A DNA stretch of 64,000 nucleotides, from positions 4,258,501 through 4,322,500 of the forward strand of contig JAQQWL010000006.1 of assembly GCA_038363925.1 (NCBI GenBank), given 5' to 3'. The first letter of the stretch is position 1. Each line of letters starts with the position of its first letter. Below the pieces are notes generated by a model. It ran no database searches, was not told the origin of the DNA, and saw only the letters and a list, made by a program, of their open reading frames with translations. The translations under genes and the position numbers were made by a program. Below are positions 36,440 through 47,887 of this stretch, piece by piece. The DNA comes from Apiospora phragmitis (taxonomy: Eukaryota > Ascomycota > Sordariomycetes > Amphisphaeriales > Apiosporaceae).

Positions 36440-38288
36440 ATATATCTTATAAGTAAATTAAATATATAAGTAAATTAAACACTTCTTAAAACTTAATATA
36501 ATTAAGTATAGATTAATTTTATTGTAATATATTTAATATTTTAAAATTAATCGAAATCTTTATCTCTAAATACTTCTATATTATTTTAATAGGTACGAGC
36601 ATTATACCCGGGCTCTCCGTAGATTTTATAGCGTTATAAGCGCGTTTTAAACGTTTTTATATAACTACTCTTTTAACGCGATTCGTTTTATAACTATTTA
36701 TTAATATCCTTTTAAAACTATAAGTCTTTTCTAGCTTATATACGAAGTGATCCTCTATTTTATAGCCGTTTTTTTTCGTACGGCGGCGCGGCTAAGCATC
36801 TTATTCGCCTCTCGTAATACGGTTACTAATAGAGCGAGCCGGTATATAACCTATATTATACTTTTCATAATTTAGTTAAGCTTAATTAATATTAATATCG
36901 AAAAACTATTTTAATATCGCGTAATTCGATTTTTAATATACTCGGTTTAAAATTAAGCTTTAATTAAATTATTTAAAGTTTTTAATTCTTAAGTTATAAA
37001 TAAACTAAAAGAGGTTATCGAACGCGTCGATACATATAGCTTTATATTTAATTATAAAATAATATATTCCGGGTTCTACGGTATAAGTCCTGCCCTTTGA
37101 AAACCTCCCTAAATATTTAAAATACTGAAAGTCGCTTAGAACGCTTTTAAAAATATTAGTAAGAAGTCTTCTTTTAAAATATAAATAAGATACGCTCGTA
37201 TAAAACGCTTAATTTCTTTCTCGTATAACTTTTTTAATATATAAAAATAATTAATATTAAAAGGTTAAAACTTATATAATAAATAAAAAAGTATATAAAA
37301 TATAATAGTTTAGTTCTTTTATTAATAGAGCTCGAAAATTATTAAATAATAACTTTTATAGCCGTTAAAGATTAATAAGCGATAAATATTTTTTATATAA
37401 GATTTCGTATATTTATTAAAATATCGAATTTAGTCTTCGCTTTTTTCGTTCGTAATTTAGCCGTTTTTAATAATTACGATTACTTAATCCTTTAATAATA
37501 AACTATTTTCGTATTAAAAAGAGAGGTACGTTTTCTTAATAAATATAATATACGAAGAGATAGCGTAACCGTATAATTTAACGCTTTAAATAATTATGAC
37601 CTATTCCCGGTTCTCTTATTAAATTACCCTAGGCCTCTTATATCGATCGGAGGTTATAATAATTATTTCGAACGAAATTTAGTTTATAAAAAAGCCGGTC
37701 TTATTAAAGTTATAAATATCCTCTTTTTAAATCCTATATTTATTAATTATATTTCGTACGAGGGTAAATTATATGCGATACGCGTCGAGATCTTTATAAA
37801 AGACTTTTTAATAATCGATTTTTCGATTAAAACGCGTTCAGAGGTCTAATTATTATCGTATAAAGTTCGAAGCTTAATTAATGCCGACGCGTCTCGCGTC
37901 GCGTTAACGGAGTAATTAATTCGCTATATCTTTTATATCGCTAAGCTAAGGAGGAAACGATCGCGAATTTAGGTTAATTATATATCTTATAATCGCCCTT
38001 TTTTTAAATTCGTTAACTTTCGAGATTTTGTAAAAATTTCGCGTTTTATAGAGAGACTAAGCCGTCGGTTATGGAGAATTATATAAAAAACTTTATATAT
38101 TAGAGCTGTACGCTGGAAACTTAATTCTAAATTATTTTAAAGCATTTAAAAAACTAGAAGCATTTGCTTCTCTTTTTAAGTATCGACTATATTATATTAG
38201 AAAGGAAATTAAGTATAAAGATTATTTAAATAAAATATAACTAAAATATTTAATTCATTTATATATTTAATTTTCTTATAGGGTACGT
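36440..38288 (-). mobile_element. Fot1/Pogo-like DNA transposon, copy C
   Basis: 1849 bp flanked by TA (36438-36439 and 38289-38290). It is the most degraded copy: its left end reads ATATATCTTATAAGTAAATT and its right end TTCTTATAGGGTACGT, yet both still align with the ends of copies D and E. The interior is collinear with the others until about 38050, then diverges, so the last 200 bp are altered. It is inserted in the transposase of the Pogo/Tan1-like element. Confidence 0.82.
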
Positions 38289-38677
38289 TATATAATTACG
38301 TAAAGTTAATTATTTTTAAAAGTTTAAAAAGTATTTAATAAAAAAAAAGTATAAGTTATTATTTTATAAAGGTAGGTTAAAGCACTCTAGGCTTAATTAA
38401 AAGCTATAAGGTTAAGAAAATAAAAAAAAGTTAATTTAAGCTTAAATTTAAAGTTTATAAAGATTAAAGATATATAACGCACATAACTAGCTTTTAATAA
38501 AGCTAAAAATAGTCCTAATAAAGAGAGCGATAGTAATAATAATGAGGCTGGTTCCTATATAGTTATTGCAATAAGGACGAGCTAGAAAGACGGCGTTGAA
38601 TTGAAAGGGTTGATTTGAGCGAACTGGTTGACAGGAGGCCCGAAGCAGGGGGGCCCGAAGGTGGGTCTCCAACGTTA

Positions 38678-39598
38678 GTGGTATAGGTATAAACTACCGT
38701 GCGACAATTTGAATGCGTCACCCGCCCTGATCCCAGGTGTGCATGAGATGCCGCTACAAAACCAGAGTATCTGCCTTCCGTGTGGTAAGCAGGCGGAAAT
38801 GAAGGCGGCGTGGCCGGGTTTTCGGCTTACCAATAAGACCGACTCGGCGTGTCCACACCTCTGCATCACACGAAAAGGAACGACACGGCTGGGAGGTCTC
38901 ATCCTGTTACTTGCTTTACCTAAAAATATGTTCAATAAAATCTCCTATCGCCCCGTAATAAACCTAAAGTTAGCGTCTCCGCTATAAATACACCCAAGAA
39001 ATATAAGAAGGAGTCTTTTTTCTTATTACTGCATGGCTATTGTGCCATTATTTGGCTGAGGACAGAAGCAAGATCAGAGTATCACCAAATATTCAGTACA
39101 AAGAATTGGCTTCTTTGGTTCTGATATGAAATTGACCACGACCACAAAGTCAAAACGCTGTAGGGTGCAAGTGTAAGTGCTTTGCATATTTAATCTCGGA
39201 GCATCTCCGAGCTGGGAACGAAGACCGGATTGGACCCGTGTCTGAGACAAGACAGGTCTCTGCATAGAAAAGGCAAAGAAGATCGACTTTTCGTCGACTT
39301 TACCGTCCTGGTGTCGTCATCTATACGTAGATCATACCCAATCGCTTTCACTGTTGCTCGATGGTGGCGGGTCGCCGTTCGTGTCTGAACACGCCACTGT
39401 CTAATGAAGGATGCCGCTCGGAGTTCAGCCCTCCCTAGATGCCGAGGCAAGTGGCGGATATGTAAATACAGCTATGGTCCCAGCCATGTCGCTGCCAAGC
39501 CCCAGATCTGAGCTCTGAACCTTCCTTTCTACACCTTGACTGCAGTGTATAACGACAAGTTGTGTACCCCTTGCGCAGCCCACCCCATCTCCTTGAAC
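38678..39598. other. Non-coding left flank of the P450 island
   Basis: About 0.9 kb of normal composition between the transposon end and the P450 start. Short open frames on both strands (for example 38709-38987) lack motifs and codon bias. It should contain the P450 promoter. Confidence 0.5.
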
Positions 39599-41292
39599 AT
39601 GGGTTTCCAAGTCCTCCTTGCAGTACCCTTGGGACTCGCCGCCATCTGCTTGTTCACTTTCTTGAAGACGAACCTACTCTATCAAATCGCCATTCGGGAC
39701 AAGAGCCTCGAAAAGGAACCCCCAGCACTCCCACACAGCATCCCATGGCTCGGCCATGTCTTCGGCTTCCTGACGCCGGTGCCGGGCCTGTTCTTCTCCA
39801 AGATTCTATTGTGGTACTCGAGAGCCCATGGCGGTGCGTCTATGAAACTTGCTGGCAGGAATATACGACTCATTTTCTCGACCACGGCCGTCCAGGCGTT
39901 ACTGAAGGTGAAGCCTGACGTCGCCAACAGCGAGACCATGATCAGGGACATGATGTGTAAGGGCTTGGGCACGAGCGATGTTGACTACGCTAAGTACGTT
40001 GGGCACGGCCGCCACCTGGAGCACGAGGTGTCCAGTAAGTATCTTCTGCGGCCAACCGGAGCCGATGTCCTCTTGCGTCAATTTGCCAGAGTCATGAAGA
40101 AGGGTCTTATGGAGGAAAGCCTCCGCCTTTCCGGCCCAGCGGATAAGAGGGGAGAGGCGGTCCATCTCTACGGATGGCTCCGCAGTTTCATGTTCAAGGC
40201 CTCGGCCACTTCTTTCTTCGGCGAGCGCATCTTCACCGAGTACCCCGAGATCGTGCGGGAGTTCTGGGACTTCGAGCCCCGATTCCTAGACCTCCTGTTC
40301 GGGGTCCCCAAATTTGTCAATTGTGAACCTCACAGCGCACAGCAGAGGGTGGTGAAGGGTATGACTCGGTGGGTCAAGGCTAATGACCGAGACATGGCTG
40401 GCAAGACGCCCAACCCTGATATTCCAGACCAAGACTGGGAGCCGCGGTGGGGTAGCCGACTCGTCCGTGCGCGGGAGGCGCTCTTCCAGGATCTCGAGCT
40501 CAGCGCCCAGGGCCGGGCCAGTATGGAGCTGGGCCTGCTGTTCGCACTGAACGCCAATGCCGTGCCCGCCACCGGGTGGATGTTGATGCACATTCTCGAC
40601 CCGAGGAAGCCCGACATCCTCCCCCGCATCATGAAAGAGATACAAGAGGCCGTCGATGCCGCCGACCCCAACGGCGACCTGGACTTCGACCTCCCCACCC
40701 TGATCAACCAGCCTCTGCTCCAGAGCCTGTTCCAGGAGGTCCTCCGCCTCTACGTCGACGTGCTGGTGACCCGCGCCGTGTACCAGGACATGAAGCTGCC
40801 CACCGAAGACAGCCAGACGACGCTGTTGATCAAGAAGGGGACCATCGCCATGGCCCCTTCCTACGTGAACCACTACGACCCGACGGGCTACGCTGGCGCG
40901 CCCGTCGAGGAGTTCGACGCCGAGCGGTTCCTGGTCCGTGCCGGCCAGGAGACGGCCGACCCCAGCGGTAATGATGGGGTTATTTATGATGAGAAATCGT
41001 CCAACAAGGTCAGCAAGAAGCCTTACGCGTTCAGCCCCGGCGCCACCGGCGCCAAGATGATCCCCTTTGGGGGCGGTCGGACCATGTGCCCCGGCCGCGT
41101 CTTCGCGAAACGAGAGGTCTTCTCGTCGCTGGCTCTGGTGCTGCTCAATTTCGACATCACGACGCTCGCGGGACCGCGGTCGTACAAGGTTCCGGGCGTC
41201 GTCGCTTCGTACAGCGGCTCAGGGATCATTGGGCACGGGGAGATGTTAAGGTTTACATCAAGAGTAAAGCCAAGAAGCAGGAGTTGGTGTAG
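39599..41292 (+). CDS. Cytochrome P450 monooxygenase (CYP7/CYP8-like clade), intronless, C-terminal frame break
   Basis: A heme-thiolate oxygenase probably anchored in the ER by its N-terminal hydrophobic segment (VLLAVPLGLAAICLFTFLKT). ATG 39599 is chosen because that segment starts directly after it. Seen in order: proline-rich hinge (PPALPHSIPWLGH), an I-helix region with ALNANAVPATGWML instead of AGxDTT, the K-helix ExxR (FQEVLRLY), the PERF-like FDAERFL, and the heme loop PFGGGRTMCPGR. Thr stands two residues before the Cys where most P450s have Arg/His; this and the N-rich I-helix fit the CYP7/CYP8-like clade. At about 41236 (HGGGG run) a missing G would restore the frame GDVKVYIKSKAKKQELV to TAG 41290-41292, giving about 564 residues. 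As it stands the frame runs on to 41335. Substrate unknown. Confidence 0.92.
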
Positions 41293-41880
41293 GGCCCGTA
41301 TAATGGTATGTACGAGGGATGGTAGACATCAATGATACAACTTTTGATGTGCTGAAGCTATACATGACCACCACTCGTATTTTCTCGCTGAATGTGTCCA
41401 AATGTTAGGGATATTATTACGGCAGAACGCTGTCATGTGCCCCCAAATGCTTGTCCATGGTGGTTTTTCCAGGCCACGTCCACTTCCAGCTGATTACAGG
41501 GGCTGATTCATGTACCACCATCTTTTCAACCGAAATCCAACTCCTTCTGACAGCCGGCTTATTGACGCAGCTCATTCGATTTCGATACTTTCGATATCGC
41601 GTCGATGTCATCACGATTTCTTCCGTGCTCCCGTCGAAATAAAGACATTGTTTCTGGAATGACAGGCGTGCTGTCGAGCGTACGTCGAGGGACGAGCGCG
41701 CGACAATACGGCACCCATACAAATCGAAGTCTAGTCAGCCAGTCAGCAGCTTATCGGTATACAATTGTGATTTTGCTAAATCCGAAGATATAATCAGCCG
41801 GTTAGTAGAAGTAGGTGTTTCTCAGCTTACTAAATAAGCCATTACTTAGCTCTTAAAAAACGTTAACGCACGGTTAAAGT
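41293..41880. other. Non-coding right flank of the P450 island
   Basis: About 0.6 kb including the P450 3' UTR. Composition is normal until about 41800, then turns AT-rich. A minus-strand frame at 41417-41722 has no recognisable motif and is not called. Confidence 0.5.
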
Positions 41881-42844
41881 TTACGGCGTATATTTATATA
41901 TATATATATATAAGCTAAAGCACCCTCTACGAACCACCCCTTCGCGGGCTAGAAAACTTATTAAATATACTCTTTTAATTTAAGTTATTTCTATAGTTGA
42001 AATTAGTTAAGATATACTATTTTCCCATATTTTTAATAATAATATAATCCTCTGTTTTCGTTTTATCGTCTTTTATTCCTTTTATATCGTTCTATGGCCT
42101 GCTTAATACCTTAACGTTAATAGATTCGTTTTTTAAATACGACCCTACCCCTTAGCCTTCGCTTAGCTCGTTATATATTAATTATACGAATAAATCGCTG
42201 TTCCGGTGCGATTTTTACCTTTTAACGTATTTTAATAGTCTTTTTATTAACTTTAATTTAAAAATAATTAATTTAAGCCTCGAGGCTCGCGATGATATTA
42301 GCTTATTCGTTAAGGGCCTTATTAGCCTTACGAATAAAAAGTTTTTAAAAAAGGAGATTAAAAGTAGGGTTTATAGCGGCTAGTTTTTAATTATTATTTC
42401 TTAATACTTAATTATTAAAAGGTGTTTCGATAGGCGTTAAGGTTAATTCGGCGACGAAATCGAGCGTCGATTTTTTATTAACTGCCGGGGTGGCTCTAGA
42501 CGTAGTTAAGCGACACCCTTATCTTTTAAGATAATATATTTCGATAATAAAGGTTTTAATTAATCTCGCGGATAAATCTTAACTATTTTTAAACATTTTA
42601 AATCGTTAAAAGAATTAAAATGTTAATCTTAATTTAGCGGTATGCTTTTAATATATTTAATTTAATAAGCTTAAATTTAAAGACCGCGTTTAAATATATT
42701 TTTAAAAAGATCCTTAGCTTTTTTTTAATAGCTTAAAAACCTTTATATTTAAAACCTATACGATATAATTATAATATAGCTCTAAAAAACGAGCTATATT
42801 CTATTAATAAAATAAAACTATAAAACGTTTTCGTTTATATATAA

Positions 42845-43052
42845 TATTAAAATAATAAGAACTAAGGTTTTTTATATTACTTTAAAAAAATTATTATAAA
42901 CCTATGCGTAAGAACCCTTTTTTTATTTTATTAAGAGGGGTATACGATACCCCTCGTAGTTAGTATTAAAAATAAATATAAATAATAAAATATAACGATA
43001 TAACCTCCATTAAACGCGGAATTAATACGTATATACGAAAGCTTATTTAATA
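42845..43052 (+). repeat. Solo-LTR-like repeat, copy 4
   Basis: About 208 bp starting TATTAAAATAATAAGAAC and ending TTTAATA. Clearly the same unit as copies 1-3 (shared ACGATACCCCTCGTAG), but more mutated. The flanking 5-mers do not match, so ends may be off by a few bases. It lies inside the long-TIR element. Confidence 0.8.
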
Positions 43053-45020
43053 TTAATTAATAGTTATATAAAGTAATTATAAATTAATAAGAGTAAAAAG
43101 ACGGTTTTACGCCTTTACCGACGTAAAGGCGACCCTGTTAAAGAGCCCCGAGAATTTCCGCCCGTTAGAGATTTAGAGGAAAAGCCGAACTAAATTAACC
43201 GTACGAGGAGGAACCCCTTTTCGCGAGTATATATTATAAAAAGGAGACTCGGTTTTAAATTATACGCGAAACTAGTTAAATTATATATAATTATATATTT
43301 AAATAACCTTATTATATAATTATATATTTAAATAACCTTATTATATAATTTATAAAACGATAACCTTTATTAAAATAAAATTAATTACGGTCGGTAAATC
43401 GAGACCGAGCCCGAACGTATCGAACTTAAATAAATCGACAATCTTAGACCCCGAACTATTTACGTATAAAAAGGTATTTTAAAATATCGAGATTTTATTA
43501 ATAGTTTAAAAAAAAAACGTTAACCTCGCTTTTTAAGAATTCGAACCTTTAAACGTATTTTTTAAAAAGATAATACCCGAACTATTTATAACGTACATTA
43601 TATAATACTTCTTAAAATATTATATATTAAAAATAAAACGAACTTTTTTTTAATAAGTATTTAATATAAAGTTTAAAAAATAAATTAAATATTATTTCGA
43701 TTAAATTAATAATACGTTTTAAAAAAAGCTCTATTATTACTTTAAAAGAAACGAAATTAATATATTAATAAATAAATCCTTTAAAAATAAGCTCGTAAAT
43801 TTAATACTACCGGCCGCTCTTATTTATTAATAGGACCGACCGATAAAACCGATTTCGGAAACCTGAAAAGAGGATATTCTATACTCTTCTTGAGAACAGA
43901 TAGTCGAACAACCGCCACCTAAACGAGAGACACCCGGTCTCCGTATAGAGCAATCGTTTGTAACATTACGGGAAACTCTAGGTTTAACGTCTAACCCCGG
44001 ATTCCTAAGTACCTAAACGTTATAAAATATCGTCCTTTTTTCTTCTTTAACTCTAATATTATTAGACTAGACCGTATAATTATTTAGTTTAATATACGTT
44101 ATAAAGTACGATATTTTTATAAACCGAGCTATTTATAACGGTAAAATCGATTAAAATAAAGTCGTTATTTTTTCGAAAATATATATATATATATAAAAAA
44201 AAACTATACTGGTAAGCCGTATAATATTTTTTATAATAAAGTACGGATATTTATTAAAATATGCCGACGACTAGATATATTAAAAGATTAATATTATACG
44301 ATCTTTTTAGATATTTTTTTTAACTGTGCGGAAGTATTTTAACTTAATTATATCGAACCCGAGAAAAAATAAAACGAAATATACTACCTTATAAACTTAT
44401 ATTTTAATATAATAATAAACTATATATAATAATTTACGAATTAAATAATAACTTGTTTTATACGAGTAAAAAGTAAAAACGCCGAGAAGTAATTTATCGA
44501 GGTTTTAGAAATTTTATTAAATAAGTTCTAATTCGTATAACGAGCCTTCGAAAAAAGATTCGAAAAAAAGATCGCTCATTATACCTTAATTATACGAGCT
44601 TACCGAGGAATTCTAGAGCTTATACCGGCCCTTATTAATTAAAAGCTAATATATGAAGCGCTATTTTTAGATTTTCGCATATCGTTAAGTATGATTACGA
44701 ATTAAAAGCTTTCGTAACGATATTTAATAAAAAAACTATATCGAAACCCGGCTATAAACACGTATTTAATTAATAAATAGTTTATAAATAACTATACGAA
44801 AAGAAATAAACTAATTTATAATAATAAATTATTATATAATAACCGATTATTAAGATAGGATAAGAATTAACGATTTATAAACACGTTTTAACTTAAATTA
44901 TTATATAAAAACCGGTAGTTCGAATAAAAACCTTACCGAATTTATTATAAATAAAACTATTAATTAATAAATTACTTAGTCGAAAAACGAACTTATATAA
45001 TATTTTAATATTTTTAAATA

Positions 45021-46881
45021 ACGTATCCCATAAGCGAATATCCTATATAAGCGAATGTCCTATTCTTTTACATCCTTTTTAATAAAATATAAATTAATTT
45101 TATTACAACGTATTTAATATATTAAAATTAATCGGAATCCTTATTTTTAAATACTTCTATATTATTCTAATAAGTACGCGTATTATACCCGGGCTCTTCG
45201 CAGATTTTATAGCGTTATAAGCATGTCTTAAACGTCTTTATATAATTACTTTTTTAACGCGATTCGTTTTATAATTACTTATTAATATCCCTTTAAAATT
45301 ATAGGTCTTTTCTAGCTTATATACGAAGTAATCCTTTATTTTATAGCCGTTTCTATTTTATACGGCGGCGCCGGCTAAATATCTTATTTACTTTTCGAAG
45401 TATCGCGTTCTTACTTTTTAAAAAAATAACTCGGTATATAATATACGTTATAACTTTTATAATCTAATTAAGGCTAATTAAAATAAATATCGGAAAATTA
45501 TTTTAATATTATACGATATGGTTTCGAACGTATTCGGTTTAGGATTAAACTTTAATCGAGTTATTTAAAGTTTTTAATTTCTAAAAAATAAATAGGCCGA
45601 AAAATATTCTCGGAAGTATTAAAATATATAGCTTTATATTTAATTATAAAATAATATATTCCGGATTATACGAAACGAGTCCTATTTTTTAAAAGCTTTT
45701 TTATATATTTAAAACGGTAAAAATTACTTAAAACGTTTTTAAAAACGTTAATAAGAAATCTTTCTTTAAAATATAAATAATATATACCTATATAAAATAT
45801 TTAATTTCTTTTTTTATATACTTTTTTAAATATATAAAAATAGCCGGTATTAAAAAATTAAAGTTTATATAATAAATAAAAAAATATATAAAATATAATA
45901 ATCGAGTTCTTTTTATAATAAAGCTCGAAAGTTATCGAGTAGTAATTTTCGTAACCGTTTAAAATTAAGAGGCGATAATAACTTTTCGTATAAAACTTAA
46001 TATATTAATTAAAATATTAAATCTAGTTTTCGCCTTTTTTATTCGTAATTTAATTATTTTTAGTAACTGCGATCACTTAATTCTTCGGCAATAAGCTGTT
46101 TTCGTATTAGGAAGAGAGGTGCGTTTTCCCGGTAAAAATAATATACGGAGGGATGGCGTAACCGTGTAATCCGACGCTTTAAATAACTATAACTTATTCA
46201 CGGTTCTTTTACTATATTATTTTAAACTTTCCGCATTAATCGGAGGTGATTACCATTATTTCAAACGAGATTTAATTTATAAAAAAGCCGCTTTCGTTAA
46301 AGTTATAGATATCCTCTTTTTAAATCCTATATCTATAAATTATATGCCGTACGAAAATAAATTATACGCGATACGCGTCGAGATCTTTATAAAGAATTCT
46401 TTAATAATTAATTCTTTAATTAAAACGCGTCCGGAGGTCTGATTATTATTATATAAAATTAAAGGCTTAATTAATACCGACACGACTCGCGTTATATAAA
46501 TTAAATAATTAATTCGCTATATTTTTATATTATTTAGCCGAGGAGAAAACGATCGCGTATTTAAATTAATAATATATTAAATAATTATATCTTTTTTAAA
46601 ATTTAGAAGTTTTTAAGAATTCGTAAATATTTCGAGTCGTATAAATTAAGTATTTCGTTTACGTTATAAAGTTTTTAATAAAACGTAATAAATTAATATA
46701 GCCTTTTATATATTTAAAATTAAATCTTTTCAAAGTATTTAAAGCGTTAGAATTATATTACTTTTTTTTTAAAGTTATAATATTTTTAGACGTAAAAAAA
46801 TATAAAAAAAGGTTAAACTTATAAAGAAATTTATAAAAGTAGGATATTCGCTTGTATAAGATATTCGCTTGTGAGATACGT
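45021..46881 (-). mobile_element. Fot1/Pogo-like DNA transposon, copy D
   Basis: 1861 bp, ends ACGTATCCCATAAGCGAATA and GTGAGATACGT, flanked by TA (45019-45020 and 46882-46883). Full length and uninterrupted, so it is the best reference for the family. Transposase on the minus strand, with many stops. It abuts the inner edge of the right arm of the long-TIR element. Confidence 0.92.
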
Positions 46882-47512
46882 TATCTTAAAAAATAAGGGT
46901 GTCGCCCGAGTACGTCTAGAGCTACCCCTTATAATTAATAAGGAATCGACGCTTAATTTCGTCGCCGAATTAGCTTTAACGTTTATCGAAACACCTTTTA
47001 ATAGTTAGGTATTAAGAAATAATAATCGAAAGCTAGCCGCTATAAACCCTACTTTTAATCTCCTTTTTTAAAGATTTTTTATTAATAAAGTTAATAAAGC
47101 CTTTAATAAATAAATTAATAAAATCGCGAGCGTTAAAGTTTAAATTAATTATTTTTAAGTTAAAATTAATAAAAAGACTATTAAATACGTTAAAAGGTAA
47201 GAATCGTACCGAGATAGCGATCTATTTATATAGTTAATATACGACGGGCTAAGCGGAGGTTAAAAGGTAAGGTCGTATTTAAAGACGAATCTATTAACGT
47301 TAAAGTACTAAGCAGGCCGTAGAACGATATAAAAGGAATAAAAGACGATAAAACGCAAATAGAGGACTATATTATTATTAAAAATATTAAAAAATAGCAT
47401 GTCTTAACTAATTTTATCTATAGAAATAACTTAAATTAAAAGGGTGTGTTTAGTAGGTTTTCTAGTCCGCGAACGGGTGGTCCGTGGAGGGGTGCTTTAG
47501 CTTACGGCGTAT

Positions 47513-47885
47513 CGAGACTATACCGATGAGCAGCTACGCAAAAGACATAGTGCAACGGCGGTGAAAGACATGAGACAGACATTTTCAAGATAAGTCCTAA
47601 AGAAATGAGCCTTTTCCTAATGATGTGGTACAGATCGCGATAATAAACGAATCTTACTAATATCATAAGACTGCTGGCTTACGTCTAGCAAGTGGCCGAC
47701 GCGTGTATTAAAGACTATAAATAGGCGCTCCATGGTTATATTAGCTTTTAAGTACCGGGATTTATAATACCGGCTAGAATTTATTAAATTATTAACTGTT
47801 GCACGATCGAGAGTAATAGATAATATATAAAGTGTTATTTAAAAGAAGGTAAGAATATTTATAAAAAATAAAAGTGTTCTCGTAC
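47513..47885. other. Short islet without strong RIP
   Basis: About 370 bp between the long-TIR element and Fot1/Pogo copy E. The first ~200 bp (for example ACATAGTGCAACGGCGGTGA) keep CpA and TpG dinucleotides and look like unmutated single-copy DNA. No coding sequence seen. Confidence 0.6.
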
Positions 47886-47887
47886 TA

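Larger units (their letters stand above)
27238..38675 (+). mobile_element. Pogo/Tan1-like DNA transposon, split by a Gypsy element and a Fot1/Pogo copy
   Basis: The ends are inverted repeats of about 53 bp (27238-27290 and 38621-38675), both beginning ACGTTGGAGACCCACCTTCG. TA lies directly outside each (27236-27237 and 38676-38677). Removing the Gypsy insertion (27293-35022 plus one TSD) and the Fot1/Pogo copy (36440-38288) leaves about 1.85 kb, a normal size for this class. The transposase lies on the plus strand in the remaining middle part. The GC-rich ends are almost unmutated while everything between is strongly RIP-mutated. Confidence 0.88.
41911..47503. mobile_element. Element with ~0.62-kb terminal inverted repeats, possibly Mutator-like, RIP-mutated
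   Basis: The left arm (41911-42545) and right arm (46884-47503) are reverse complements over at least 600 bp: both begin TAAGCTAAAGCACCC and share a stretch reading GTTTTATCGTCTTTTATTCC. The 11-bp TTACGGCGTAT occurs just outside both ends (41881-41891 and 47502-47512). A ~20-bp AT microsatellite separates it from the left arm. If it is a target duplication, 9-11 bp with long inverted repeats is typical of Mutator-like elements. Removing the solo LTR at 42845 and Fot1/Pogo copy D leaves about 3.5 kb. No transposase could be read in the AT-rich centre. Confidence 0.7.

Noticed and set aside
38675..38987. Opposed short frames on both strands next to the transposon end
   Set aside because: No homology that I recognise, no codon bias, and they overlap each other.
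41417..41722. 101-codon minus-strand frame downstream of the P450
   Set aside because: Composition unlike the local genes and no recognisable domain.
16698..41800. Secondary-metabolite cluster (regulator plus P450)
   Set aside because: No backbone synthase, transporter or other tailoring enzyme is seen, and the two genes are 20 kb apart across a transposon block.
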